Assembly: GCA_025201375.1 (NCBI GenBank)
Contig: JAIWZP010000003.1
Coordinates: forward strand, 620,001-684,000
Direction: 5' to 3'
DNA from: Gongronella butleri
Lineage: Eukaryota > Mucoromycota > Mucoromycetes > Mucorales > Cunninghamellaceae
DNA length: 64,000 nucleotides
Shown here: piece after piece, positions 43,846 through 55,237 of the stretch
Position numbering within the stretch: position 1 is the stretch's first letter
How the letters are laid out: each line of letters begins with the position of its first letter
Position numbers and translations under genes: made by a program
Notes under the pieces: generated by a model
Told to the model about the DNA's origin: nothing
What the model saw: the letters and a program-made list of their open reading frames with translations, nothing else
Databases searched by the model: none

Positions 43846-44481
43846 AGCCAATGGCAAACAGATCAAGACCTGTTACTTTTTTGCTTTGGTGCTTGGCAAG
43901 CGCATGGTCGCTGAGGAGTGTAAGTGGCCATACGCTGCGCAATGCTTGGCTGATTTTTTCTCCTTTCTCTCCTTTTTGCAATTTAAGGGGTAGTGCAATG
44001 CCATCAAGCCAATGCCATGGTCGACGCCGAGCCCTATTTCTTGCACCAGGTGGGTGGCTTTATTGGCGGCCCTGAGCGATCACGGATGAGCTACTTGCGC
44101 GGCGTAAGAAAAGAAAAAGAAAGAAAAAGACGCGTCGCGCTCGCGCTCTTCTCACCCCATCTTTCATAGGAGCCCAAGCTGTTTTATCGCAAGCGATTCC
44201 ATTTGCACTCGACTATTCCAGCGAAGCACGCGCTTCAATTTGAAAAAATGCTTATAGCAGGCGGCGGTCGCGTGATCAAGCATGCCAAGGACGTGACGGA
44301 CAAGACATTGGTGCTTTGCTCGGGTACGATATTGCCGCGCAGCAGCAGCAACAGCAGCAGTGCGGCTTCCGAGGCTTTGACTACACGTAATGTGCATTTT
44401 AATTGGCTCCTCAGGTCGATCCTTGCTTACAAACTTATGGACACACGCGATTTCACCGTGGTCATTGAATCGACGCCGTGA
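42375..44481 (+). CDS. RING-BRCT protein of the BARD1/BRCA1 type
   Basis: Eight exons: 42375-42454, 42509-42720, 42783-43322, 43415-43572, 43678-43765, 43848-43919, 43988-44103 and 44170-44481; 1578 bases, 525 residues. Residues 24-61 form a C3HC4 RING (C24, C27, C39, H41, C44, C47, C58, C61) in a BRCA1-like context (VLTHMNKELTCAICLNLF; CGHVFCRACILQ; ARCPLCKKPITTR). A Pro/Ser/Asp-rich linker includes two SILPQDD/SLLPQDA repeats. Residues about 325-520 are two BRCT repeats (THFIF...YFFALVLGKRMVAEEWVVQC; GPERSRMSYLRGEPKLF; MLIAGGGRVIK; HFNWLLRSILAYKL). The GP-RSR...PKLF...AGGG pattern is closest to BARD1. Animal BARD1 has ankyrin repeats between the two ends; none is seen here. The family pair is an E3 ubiquitin ligase in homologous recombination. 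Whether a BRCA1 partner exists cannot be seen here. Confidence 0.9.
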
Positions 44482-45029
44482 TTCCTCTCCTATTTTTCTA
44501 TTTTTTTTTTTTTTTTTTTTTTTGCCAATGCGCGGTCCAATCTTCAAATAAAGCAAGCAATTGCGATGGAAAATAGAGTTTTCATAGATGGGAAATGCAA
44601 TGTACAATGTGACGCACCCAATTTTTTGACGCGGGTACGCGCGCCGCGGTGTCTCATTTTCCATGGCTCAAGGCCTCTCTCCGCTCTCGCGCGTCTTGTC
44701 CCTCCTGCCTTAATCCCCCCTCAGCATAATATTTTTTTTTTTATAAAAAGGGCTCTTTTTTATTCCTTTTTTTATTTTATTTTGCAATCTTTTTCTGCTT
44801 TTTTTCAACTCAATTCCCACCATTCTCCTCTTTACCCCCCTCCTCGCCTACCCGATCGGCGCATTGAAAGCCCAAAACGAAGCGGAGACTATGCTGGCAA
44901 GTCCACGATCAGCTGCTTGTAAACTGTAACGAATTGAAAAGCAGAAGCTTTGTTCAAATATGCCTGGAATCTCATTTTTTTTCCATCCTTCTTTCTTTTT
45001 TTCCAATTGTTTTTGGCTCTAGAAGAGAG
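44482..45029. other. Spacer upstream of the p23-like gene
   Basis: T-rich 3' flank of the BARD1-like gene with a T-run of about 23 bases near 44500, then CT-rich sequence. A possible acceptor (GGCTCTAG at 45014-45021) just before the next ATG suggests a leader intron. No gene was seen. Confidence 0.45.
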
Positions 45030-45674
45030 ATGGCCATTGACAGCAATGACGCAGACAAGCGCGATTCTCAGACACATCCTTGCATTCTCTGGTCGCAGAC
45101 CAAAACACTGATAATGATATCCATCCAATGTCCTTATGCCGTACGTTGCAAATCAAAAGCAAAGGAGAAGGGGGAAGAAACCGGGGAGCCCACGCGTTGC
45201 TGAGACAACCCTTTTTGTTTTTTTTTTGTTTTTTTGTGCGTGATCTCCAGGTGGGCTGCGTGTTTTATCCGCATTGCCTAATTTTGTCGCCTGTGGACGA
45301 GCCTGCTCAGCAAACCATCTTGACCTTTTACAAGGACGTGCATCACCAGGCAAGCAAAGAAAAAAAAAACAGGGCTTGGCCCGATCATGGATGGGTGCGC
45401 GCGCACAAAAGCAAAGCGCGGCTCATCCCCTCCCTTTTCTTGTTTCTTTTAGCCAATCAAGATGCGTACGCTGGAAGACGATACACAAGTGATCTGGCTG
45501 CGCAAGACATCGAGTGCCATGTGGCCACGCCTGTTTGAAAACGAGCATCTCGTGCACCTGGTTTACATAGATGATGGCTCTGCTGCCTTACCGCACGATC
45601 AAGACGTAGACGACGTGATCGACTTTGACGAAGTTGTTAATAGGAATGGAAATAAAACGGGTCTTGAAATGTGA
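45030..45674 (+). CDS. p23/Sba1-like CS-domain co-chaperone
   Basis: Exons 45030-45140, 45251-45349 and 45453-45674; 432 bases, 143 residues. The CS-domain pattern is clear: HPCILWSQTKTLIMISIQCP in the first strand, then CLILSP, DDTQVIWLRKTSSAMWPRL (the WPRL motif of p23) and VHLVYIDD. An acidic tail (HDQDVDDVIDFDE) follows, as in p23. The family binds the ATP-closed N-terminal domains of Hsp90 and slows its cycle. The second intron begins with GC (CAG|GCAAGC) instead of GT; the reading frame requires it. The only in-frame ATG near the conserved start is at 45030. Confidence 0.85.
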
Positions 45675-48047
45675 GCAAAAGCGCAACGGACTCCTCGGAC
45701 CGAGCACACAATATCCCTAAATTGGGACGGCCAGGAACCGCCGTAGAAAAAAAAAAAACAAGAACTTTAATTGGGTGTCCCTGCAACTTTTTAGCGATCC
45801 GCCGCATTTCTTTCCTCCCTCGCCATACGGTACTCGTTCCCTCGCTTCTCTCCGCAAAAAGCAACCCTAAATGAAAAACGAGGAAGCACAAATGAGCAAA
45901 AACATGCTAGACCTCGGCCATTTTCCTTGAATTAGGACGCTCGCTGTGCGGTCCGGCCTCGCTGCGAGCCATCAAGATCTTGCATAATGTGCATTGTGGC
46001 CGACCAATGGCAAATGGGGACATCGCACTCGCCCGTAGTGCACCGAAAACGCTCCATTTACTCCTTTCCAATTGCTCGGAGCCATTAGGTGCGAGGCACC
46101 CCGTGAAACAAGAAACTTTGAAGCACGCCTGCATGCAGCATGGACGGCGTGTGCGAGGCACATTTTTCGTCACCTTAAAACAAGGCAGAATCGCCCACCA
46201 TCTCGCTTGGAGCCATCAAGATCTGCTGTGATCTGCACTTTGGCCATCCTTTTGCAGTGTGCTCGCCCGCGATGCTCCGAAACATGCCATGCTCCATGTC
46301 CATCGGACTTTTTGGCTCATTGCTAGGCACTTGACCCTATGTGCTACGAGTCATTGGTAAGCCAACAACCCCGAATTACTAGTGTATTTTGGGTATTTGA
46401 TTTCAATCCCGGCATTGGAAGGAGTTGATGTGAATCAAACACGCTGAATAATCTTCATTCATCCATCAGGTTCATTTTATGCAATTGAAATGAAGATCGC
46501 CTAGATGAATGTCGAGAAATTCGTGATTGATACTCATTTTTAATGTTTTTGTTCGTCTGCGAATGAATTCCTAAGCTTCAAGGGTCATCTGCTCTTTGAA
46601 CTTGAAATCCCAAACTCTGTCGTTTGAATGAGCCCCCTTTTGGGATGCTCCTGCAGCTGGATGGCCCGCAATGACGATTTTCAAAAATGACGAATTTTCC
46701 AAGGACAACAGCTGAGGATTCGAAAACGGCAAAATTTTGGTCCTCCAATCGCCACGCCATTCAATCCTACGGTAAATCCACTGCAATAACCGATAAAAAG
46801 CCAATAAAAACAACAGGTGCAATGACTAGTTTCTGCAAAAAACACAAAAAGCTGCGAAATTTCACCGCAAGGTAGACTCAACGAGAATTGGTCACAGCGC
46901 CTTGAAAGTTACATCATCCGAAAGAGCACGACGTGAAGCGTGCGTAGACATCCGTGATCACTTAAAAAGCATGTGTTTTGGAAGAATTAACACGGAAACA
47001 AAATTGTGCCTACGACTTGGACGCATGGAAAACCGCGTCAAACATCGAGCGAGACGCGTCTGCTCCTAATTCAATAAATGCATCTGGTGTCTCTCTTGCT
47101 AATGGACGCATCGGTGCGCGTCCGGGACGCGTTCTCGCTGCACTATTCACGTTTCAAATTTTAACCAAAATCGCCCATTGCTCGTTCTTGAGCCGATGGA
47201 TCATGGTCTTTCTTGGCATATTCTTTGGTTTCTCCATGCTATCCTTCTAATGTGCAAGTTTGGCGCCATCCTGAAGACATATGTTTTCGATTTTGATTTG
47301 GGACGCTCGTCACGCCCAAATTTTTATTTTTGTTTTTCATCGCCATGAGTGCACACTGCGGTTCCAGACTTTGCAAAGTGCTTTCAGGGCACAAGATTCA
47401 CAAAATGATCTGAATTTTGTAAGAATCGAATCATTGCAAAGCCAGCAATCTTAAATGTGCGTTCTTTTGACCATTTTGATACACAGCACAGATATTTTAT
47501 GAGCTAATGTGCATCACGCCCAGGAAAGCGGCTCGCATAAGCGTTCGCCGGGGTGTTTGGGCACCAAAAGTAGAGCCAAGATCAACGCGGTGGTTGCCGA
47601 GATATCGCGAAGTCGTTTGATTTTGGCATTTGAGAAACTCATCCATGTATTTTTGATGGTAGACAGGCTCATTTTCGATGGAAGCAATGCTTGATTTTCA
47701 GTCGGTGCCAAACTGGCTTTTTGTGACGCGCAGCGACGCGTACAAAATGGCCCTGATATTGGGCGATTTGAGGTTGTGTGCCAATCGTTCTTGGGCGGAC
47801 TCAACCACCCAATGCCCAAAAATCGAGCGGGGTTTGGACAAGATTCCCAACCGTGGCACTCGCTTTTATTCCATCATGGAATCTCATCTAGAAACAAAGA
47901 ATTTCAAGAAAGACGCGTTTGACGCGTGTTTTTTATGAAGAGAATCATAAGAGGCAAGCGAAGGGGGTATGCGTTCTGTATTTACAGGCGAATAGATATA
48001 AAGGGAAAAAAGAAAGAAGAGCAAAACGAGGCAGATTGAGGAGGGGA
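45675..48047. repeat. Repeat block with R1 fragment, no gene
   Basis: About 2.4 kb without a supported gene. About 45958-46020 and 46195-46260 form a diverged direct repeat (both with GAGCCATCAAGATCT and a GTGCA..TGGCC block). About 46600-47300 is a copy of repeat R1, with TTTCCAAGG, AACCGATAAAAAG-like and GACGTGAAGCGTGCGTAG blocks shared with 25.8-26.1 kb. Nothing was recognised in 47300-48040. Confidence 0.6.
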
Positions 48048-50335
48048 TCACGATGTGGTGTAGCGTTGGTGCTGGGCATAAGTTGTGTTTTGTGGGAAAT
48101 TGGGTGATGCGGCGGAAGATGGCTGCGCTGGGAGAGTTTCCTGGCGCGACGCGTAATTGGACGATGACGAAATGCCGGTGGTGGACGACGGGCGCTGTTT
48201 CGGGGTCTGTGTGGAAGATGTGACGCTCGCAGGGGCGGATGCGGCGGTGGATTCCATGCCATTGGTCATGTTTTCGGATGCAATGGCATTGAGGCTATGG
48301 GACGACGTGACGGACGGCAAGCGCAACGATTGATTGGGTGTGGCGTGTGTTGGAAGAGGTGGTGGCGGCGGTAAGTTTGGCGCCGCCAATGGGTGTGGAC
48401 GCTGCTGTTGTTGTTGCAATTGATGCTGTTGCTGCCATGCACGGCGCACAAGGCCAATGTCCCTTTGCGATGCAGGGCTGGGCGGGCTGCGTGTATCGAT
48501 CTTGTGCCAATCCATGTCGACAAAATTGCTTGTACGGCCAAAGACACTTTCCTCCAGCTTCATCAACTCGGCGACAAAGCCAATGTTGGGCGAGACCCAC
48601 GGTCTAGCCTTGATCACGTGCCGGTATGCACGCCGCAGCGACCATCGCTCACACAGCACGAAATACGCCAAAATCACGGCAACCGACCGCGATTTGCCCG
48701 CTTTGCAGTGCACATAGATGGGCTCGTGGTGTTTTTTCGCCTCCTCTATTAAAGAAATATAAAAAAATGAGCCATTCAGTCGAATTTCCATCGAATTTGC
48801 ATTGCATGCCGCCCCCCTCATTCTTTCTTCTTCTTTTTTTTTTTTTTTTTACCAATGACGGCAACGGCTTTGCGTAGCGTGGCCTCAACATTTTGCATTT
48901 CCACGGTATCCCTTGCGGCGACCTTTGTGTACTTGAACTGTGCCTTGAGTCCAGGGACGTCGTCGTCGCATTCCTCGGCCATGTTGAGGATGCGGCGGAT
49001 GTTGCGCTGCTCAAGGCCATGCATCTGGTCGATTGTGGCGATTTCGGGCCCCAAATATAAAAAGTCCGGCACAATCGCCGACACGATGAACGCGTACTCA
49101 TTCTCGGTCAATGGCGTGGGCTCAGGTTCCAACTCGAGGTCGCTGGCGGCCGCTGGCGGTGTGGGCGTGGCAGATGATAGCGATGGCGACGACGATGACG
49201 ACGAAAACGTCGATGGCGGCACAGCTGACGGGTCCCTTGGCATTTGTGTCTGTGGCGTGAATTGATGAGGTGGCACGGGTGGCGGGGGAACGGGTAGAAA
49301 AGCCGACGTGGCAGGATGCGCGGACATGGGCTGCAAAAAGGCGCGCGATTTGCCGGACAATGTCTGCTGCTGGTGAGCGGGCGTGGCCGTGTCAGTGTCC
49401 ATGGCCACGTCTGATGAAAAAGACGACGATGCGGCCGATGGCATTGCCTGTTGCTGTTGCTGTTGCTGTGGTTGATGTGGTGGCAATGGATGTTTGGACA
49501 ATGCACGCGATGCTTTGCGGACATTGGACGTGTCAAGGGTAAAAAGGCTTGCACGGCGCTGAACATTGGTGCCATTGTTGTTTGGAGGTTGCAATGAGCG
49601 TGAAAAAGTGGTTGCACTGCGAGAGAGATGCGGGACAATCTTTGGTAACGTCGATGAATTGGAAGAAACAGGTGGAGGTGGCGAAGCTGCGCCATCCACA
49701 AGATAAGGCGCGGCTGGATCCCAATTGACCATGGCATCCAATCCACCCTTTAGCCAATAGACGTCTATTTTGGCATTGGAAGCCACGGCCATGCGAGACA
49801 AGGGCGATGAAGGGACCAAAGTATCGCACGAATCGGACGATGGGGCAAAATACGTGGCAAGCGCGCCCACGAGCGTCCACGCCGATGTGGACAGGTCGTC
49901 CTCGTCCATTGTCTTGTCATACACGACAATTGTCTTTGGGGACGGCGCAGCGAGCCATTGCATGTAGTGATCGGTGGCATCGGCTGTGGTGATGAAGCTC
50001 TCCAGGTTGAAATTGGCCATGGTGCCTCGTTTATATCTTTTGAGCAGCAATGAGGGGATATTCAGGTGGATGGACCTTTGCAGCCGTCGTCCGTCATATG
50101 CAGGTTGCCCACGCATATCAATCAAAAGCGGCAAAGACCCCATGGCAAGCAAAGAAATCACTTGTTCTCGCGTCATCGCAGGCACCTGCTCCGCTACTTT
50201 GATAGGCGCAGAGCTACCTCCTTCAAAAGCGTCCTCGTCTTCTGGATGCGACAAGGACGTCTTGTTATAAAAGCTCGCAACAAGATGATCAGGACTATCG
50301 TGCGGCCCGTCTGCCGAGCGTGGAAGGTGCGGCAT
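48048..50335 (-). CDS. Dual-specificity MAP-kinase phosphatase with rhodanese domain
   Basis: Exons 50335-48853 and 48745-48048; 2181 bases, 726 residues. Residues about 50-230 resemble the rhodanese/CH2 kinase-docking domain of MAPK phosphatases (LPLLIDMRGQPAYDG, TIVVYDK, VYWLKGGLDAM). A Ser/Pro/Gln-rich linker follows. Residues about 410-560 are the catalytic domain: FLYLGPEIATIDQM, RRILNMAEECDDD, the general acid D476 in AARDTVEM, and the P-loop VHCKAGKSRS with C508 and R514. The sequence is close to the Msg5/Pmp1/Rok1 group, which dephosphorylate Thr and Tyr in the activation loop of MAP kinases. The second exon ends in a Gln/Pro-rich tail. Start ATG 50335 follows a CCCAG acceptor-like site, so a leader intron is possible. 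Confidence 0.9.
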
Positions 50336-50641
50336 CAGACGGCAGTGAGACCTGGGCAAAAAAAAAAGAAAAAAGAAAAGAGAGAGAGAGCGGGTATGAA
50401 GAGAAGAAAAAAATAAAAAATAAAATCGGGCGTCGTGTGAGGAAAGAAAAAAAAAAAAGGAGAAAGTGACACCGTCGTCATCGTCCAGCATTTCTCAGCC
50501 AACAAAAAAAAAAATCTATTTTTGGAACACCGACCGTATTTTTAATTTCAAAGTTTCGTGTCTCCTTGACCCCTTGAGACGTGAAACAGATCAACGCGTT
50601 AGAGAAACAGGGTTTTTTATGCTTTTTTTTTATTGTTGATT

Positions 50642-51263
50642 CTATTGTGACAAAGAGCCTCTGCGCTGCGCTAATTGCTGCTGCAGCTCCTTGATATGAG
50701 CCGTCTGCTTATCAATCAAGCTCATCATTTGCTTCATCCGTGCGTAGCATTGCGCCTGCACAGCGCGTGATTCTTGCAACTCACGTTGCAATTGGCTCAC
50801 GTAATCGTCCGCAGGCGCGCCCGACGTGCCCAGCAGCGAGGATGATGCCTTGGAGTTGTCCGTCTATGGGAGGGAAATAGAGAAAAAAAGAGAAAAAAAG
50901 AGGAATTGGGGTGAGATCATGGCATACTTTTCTTGTTTTTGAGTGCCAATTTACGTTGAGGCTCTGCAAAAAAGATGCTGTCGGCGCCGTTGAGAAGGAA
51001 TAGTCCTCCGGGACCGAGGATGAAGCCATTGAGGCGAGCTGGCTGCTCGTTCGCGCGTGCGATGGTGCTGTTGCCGGTCCCATAGCCGTTTGCACGGGAT
51101 TTGCATAGGGGTGATCGTCGAAAAAGGGTCCAGGAGGCATTGGTGGCTGCTGTTGCTGCGTAGCCAAGGCCATGGACACAGGCGGCAGGCTGCCTTGAGG
51201 AAAGTAAACGTATGACGCCTCCTGTGGGTACGATGAAGATGCTGTGTGTGTGTGATTGGCCAT
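50642..51263 (-). CDS. Small coiled-coil protein, unknown function
   Basis: Exons 51263-50955 and 50863-50642; 531 bases, 176 residues. The first half is Pro/Gln/Ser-rich and likely disordered. The second half, from about residue 120, is a coiled coil (DDYVSQLQRELQESRAV...MKQMMSLIDKQTAHIKELQQQL). No family was recognised. Intron borders are GT-AG and the frame is kept, so the gene call is better supported than any function. Confidence 0.7.
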
Positions 51264-51768
51264 GGAATTGAAGATACAAATGTGAAAAAAAAGAAAGGAC
51301 GATGTTAAAAGTGTAGAGTCAAATGTCAATCTCGCTTTTATATGTATGCATTGTCGCGGCAAAGAAAAAAATAGCCAATCGCAGACGGGATAACCCTGAT
51401 GATTAACCGCGCCCAGACGGCAATGCGGGGACACACGGTCTCATTGGCTTGGAACCTTGGCTTTACCCGCATGGACACCTGGCTCATCCCAAAAAAAAGA
51501 GCCGTGTGGCGCAATTCATATGCAGTCGGAGCCAAGATTTCAGGCTTTCTTGTGTTCAACTCTGATTTTTTTTATTTTTTCAAGCCATTGGGGGTGATGC
51601 AATTGAAATAAGAAGAGCGGGGATATCCAGGGCTGCCACAAGAGAGGAAAAAAAACGATGCGATATAAATACATAGAGAGGGGAGAAGAATAAAAAGAAA
51701 AAATGGCTCAATAGGGCGCCTGATGACAGAGAAAAACAAAAAAAAAAAATTAAGGTCGGAGCTCGATT
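51264..51768. other. Spacer, no gene seen
   Basis: 505 bases between the coiled-coil gene start and the DnaJ stop. The 5' part is the promoter of the coiled-coil gene. The rest is AT-rich with purine runs. Confidence 0.45.
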
Positions 51769-53470
51769 TTAAGGCTTTTGCTCGGCGGCAGTCGAAGAGG
51801 AAGGGCGCTTGTTTTCCTTGTCCAGTTGAATCTCAGGGGTCACGTCCAAACGCACCTTTTGAAAGATGCCACCAATGATCTTGAGCGCAATTGCACGCTG
51901 TTTGCGCGTTTCCTTGCTCGCCGTCGCGTCTGACAGCACGACATCGCACACGTCACGCAGCACGCTCTCCACCTCTAGCTTGGAGCCGCGCCAAATCGCT
52001 TGCAGGCCCTGCAGGAAAAAAAAATTGATGTTGTTGGATGCATTTTTTTCTTTTTCTTTGATTTCATTTACCTTTTCGGCGGCCTCTGTCTCGAGTCTTT
52101 GGCGCTCCTCGTCGGACAGGCCCTTTTCTTCGGCCTTTTGCAATTCGCTAAAGCTGGATTGCAGATCCAATGCTGTGCGCAGCGTGCCCACCGTCTCGCT
52201 AAAGATGTAGCCCTTTTCCTTGACGCTGTGGAACATGCCACCGAGGCCAAACGCGATGTTCTTGTTGAGGTATTGGTTCGCCTTGGCCACGTACGTGTAC
52301 CCAATGGAGTGCAAAAGCTCGATGCCGTGATTCTCCGTCTTTAGATCCTCGGCCTCGATCTGGATGATTGACGTAAAGGCCTGGACGGAGCTGGGCGACG
52401 TATCCGGCAGCTCCGTGTACAAGCTCAATTTGTTGATCAGCTTTTCCGCAAGCGTCGCCACGCGTTTCTCGCGCACCTCGGCGCGCTCCTTTTCTGATTT
52501 CTCGCGCTGTGCTTCTTTTTCGGCCTTTTCTTCGGGCGTCAGCTCTGTGTCGTCGTCGTTGGCCTCGGCCGTTTCCAGCGCGTCACGCATGTCTTTGCCG
52601 ATCGAAATCTCGCCAATGATGTCGACAAAGCGGTCGCCACCAAAGGATTGCTTGAAGAATTCCTCGGGATCCACTATTTTATATGAAAAAAAAAGAGTGA
52701 CAATGAGCCATTGATGCCTTGCACACATCCCCAAGATGCATATGATACTTACCAAAGCCTCCATCTGGCTTGACGCCATTCTCTTCGCCAAATTCATTAT
52801 AGCGCTTGCGCAGCTGAGGATCCGACAACACCTGATACGCCTCTGAGATCTTTTTGAACTATGGACACCAAGAAAAAAAAAAAAGAGGGAACGGTGAGCA
52901 GGGACCAATTGCACATCAAGAAACATACTTTCTCTTCTGCGGTAGGGTCGTCGCGATTCTTGTCTGGGTGGAATTGGATGGCGCGCTTGCGATAGGCTTT
53001 TTTGATTTCGTCTGCTGTGGCCTGGGGCCCAACACCAAGCAAGTCATAATATTCCGTGGACACAGGGTTGTCATCTAAAAAAGGTAGCAACAAGTCAGTC
53101 ATCATCATATGATCCAGGGCCACCTGTTCCCCCTTTTTTTCGCTCTTTTTTTTTTTGTTGTTGTCCGTGCTCTCTCGCTTCCTTGGTCGCTGTTGTTGCC
53201 CGTGCGCATGCTTCCAATGCCCTCCCTTCCCAATGGATTACCGGTGCCGCGCTTCTTGCTAAACTTGGGCTTGACCGACGAGCTCTTGGCGTTCTTCAAC
53301 CCTGTCCTGGAAGCGTCTAGTTCAAAGCTGACGATCTTGGCACACGCCCAGCACTTGACCTCCACGGTATCTTTCTTCTCTTGTGCACTCGGAAGGAACT
53401 CCAGCGGCGTCAAGCAGTCCTTGCACGTCGTTTTAATATATGGTTCAGGCTTGCGCGAGCTGTATACCAT
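51769..53470 (-). CDS. DnaJ (Hsp40) protein with X domain and N-terminal Cys4 motif
   Basis: Five exons: 53470-53242, 53074-52929, 52858-52753, 52673-52072 and 52008-51769; 1323 bases, 440 residues. Residues 16-43 hold a C-x2-C-x20-C-x2-C motif (C16, C19, C40, C43), suggesting a small zinc ribbon. Residues about 83-150 are a J domain with YYDLLGV and HPD at 112-114, so it should stimulate Hsp70 ATPase. From about 160 to 400 is the DnaJ-X domain ([53 protein letters not shown]) typical of the Caj1/Djp1 group. The donor GTAATC at 53241 was chosen because it alone links the Cys4 exon to the J domain in frame ([15 protein letters not shown]). Caj1 and Djp1 themselves begin at the J domain; the N-terminal extension occurs in some other fungal members. 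Confidence 0.9.
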
Positions 53471-53869
53471 AGTCTAGGATAGAAAGAAAAAGGAACAAAA
53501 GGAAGAAAAAAGGTCCATAGAGACCATGCTGGAAAAATATTTCTTTTTGGTGAGCGGAGTTACATGGGAGTTGGCCTGTCACAGCCGTTTCTTGGCCGAA
53601 ACGCCTAAAAATCGCAGGAGATACAACGTGAGCTTTTTTTTATTTTTATTGCCAGTGGATGAAACAAGACATCTGTACCAGAAAATGACAAGCTGGCTAT
53701 GAATGGCAATTGCAATTGAGAAGATGAATAGGATAAAACGAAATGGGAACCGATAAAAAGAAGAAAATATCAAGGGGGAGACGAATGCAATACACTGAAA
53801 TCATGAAAATGTTGATTGAAAAGAATGAATATCAAGAAAAAAGAGACTGGCAGTGGGGTAAGGGGGGAT
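53471..53869. other. Spacer, no gene seen
   Basis: 399 bases between the DnaJ start and the CCCH gene stop. AT-rich; nothing recognised. Confidence 0.45.
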
Positions 53870-54770
53870 TCAGTGATTCCAGGGCGACACTGGGCAATAC
53901 TGATCATCAAGGGTGAGATCCATGCTGTCCATCAGTGTATAGCCAAAGAGGGCTTGATCAGGGCTGGACGACGACGTCGACGATGACGCCGCGGGCGGCG
54001 CAGCAGCGGATGCCATGGCACCGGAAGGAAGCTGGCCAGGCACGCATTGATCCATGGTAAAGGACAATTGGGCATCTGAAGGCACCATGGCGTTGCGTGG
54101 AGGTTGGATGGGCTGCGTGTCGATGCGAAGGCCAAGCTTCGAGTGCCACACTGGCTCCTTTTTCTTCTCATTGACAAAGAAACGCGATTCAAAGCAGGGG
54201 ACAAGGCCCATGGTGGCACGAGGAGGCGGTGAGGACCCCATGGAAGCCGGTGCGGGTGCAACGACGCCTGAAAATGGCACCAAAATAGCACGACTGGTAT
54301 TGGTGATGGCCGTGAGCGGCGGCGATGGCACTGTGCGCGCGTCCGAGTCACTGGAGGAGCCTGTGGTAGCCGCCGACAAGGGCGTCAGACTCTCATCGTC
54401 ATGAATAAACGTGCAGCGGCTGCCATAGGGGCACGTACCATCGATGTGGTATGCGCGGCAAATCTGCGTCTTGTAACGCGTGTGCTTGGGCACAACACGC
54501 ATTTCCTCAATGCCATGCGCGTAACGGCATTTTTTGCCATATCTGCTCCACATCACCCCGAAAAAAAGCGTGTCAATTGTCGCCATCCAGTTTTTGTTTT
54601 TTATAAAAAAAACACGCTCCCCGCCACCACACTTTCTCACGCGCATTCTGCTCACTCTTTTTTTTTTTTTTTGGGATCGTTTTGTACCTGCAAGCGCCGA
54701 GTTCTTCCCAATTACGGCACAGCTCCGTCTTGTAGAGATGGTTCAGCTTGATTGAGGGCATTTCATCCAT
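53870..54770 (-). CDS. Tandem CCCH zinc-finger protein (TTP/Zfs1 type)
   Basis: Exons 54770-54688 and 54542-53870; 756 bases, 251 residues. Two fingers of exact C-x8-C-x5-C-x3-H spacing lie at C18-H37 and C56-H75, separated by 18 residues and preceded by YKTELC and YKTQIC. These are the defining features of the tristetraprolin family. Members bind UAUUUA-like elements in mRNA 3' ends and speed up deadenylation; fission yeast Zfs1 and budding yeast Cth1/Cth2 are examples. The fingers lie at the very N-terminus and the remaining 175 residues are Ser/Pro/Ala-rich. The single intron interrupts the first finger. An alternative start upstream has no ATG in frame. Confidence 0.92.
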
Positions 54771-55237
54771 CCTGACACAGCACGAGACCAAGGACAAGAA
54801 AGACCCTTGGCAAATGGTGGAGACAAAATAAAAAAAAGGAAAAAAAAGGAAAAACGAGTTGGAGAGACGAAAGAAAAGCATCGAAATGGGCGAACGACTC
54901 ACACTCACATCTATCAAAAAAGACCGCCTGCATGGCATCAATTTGATCCACACACACACCCCACCCCGTCCTCCCCCACCCCCCACCTTCTCCCCACTCA
55001 CACGACGACAGCGTATTTTTTTTTCTTTGCCTTGGCTCCAAACATTAGCGTGTCACACTAAATTCGATGCCAGTCCGCCACCACTCCCCATTGCATCTAC
55101 CCACTGACAACAATCCTACATCCCCACCAGCTCCGTTTGTTGTTCCAAGAGGTGACAGAGGCGCGCCAGGCTGGCCAATTCATTTTTTTTTTTTTTTCAT
55201 TGCTAATCACCAGTGATTCGATAAAAATAGAAAAAGA
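54771..55237. other. Spacer, no gene seen
   Basis: 467 bases, with a C-rich plus strand near 54950-55000 and A/T runs. It holds the 5' leader of the CCCH gene and the 3' flank of the LCL2 gene. Confidence 0.45.

Noticed and set aside
53105..53241. Continuation of the DnaJ first exon to the stop at 53105
   Set aside because: The GTAATC donor at 53241 joins the J-domain exon in frame (phase 1); the longer version ends in Lys/Arg-rich sequence and a stop and does not link to the J domain.
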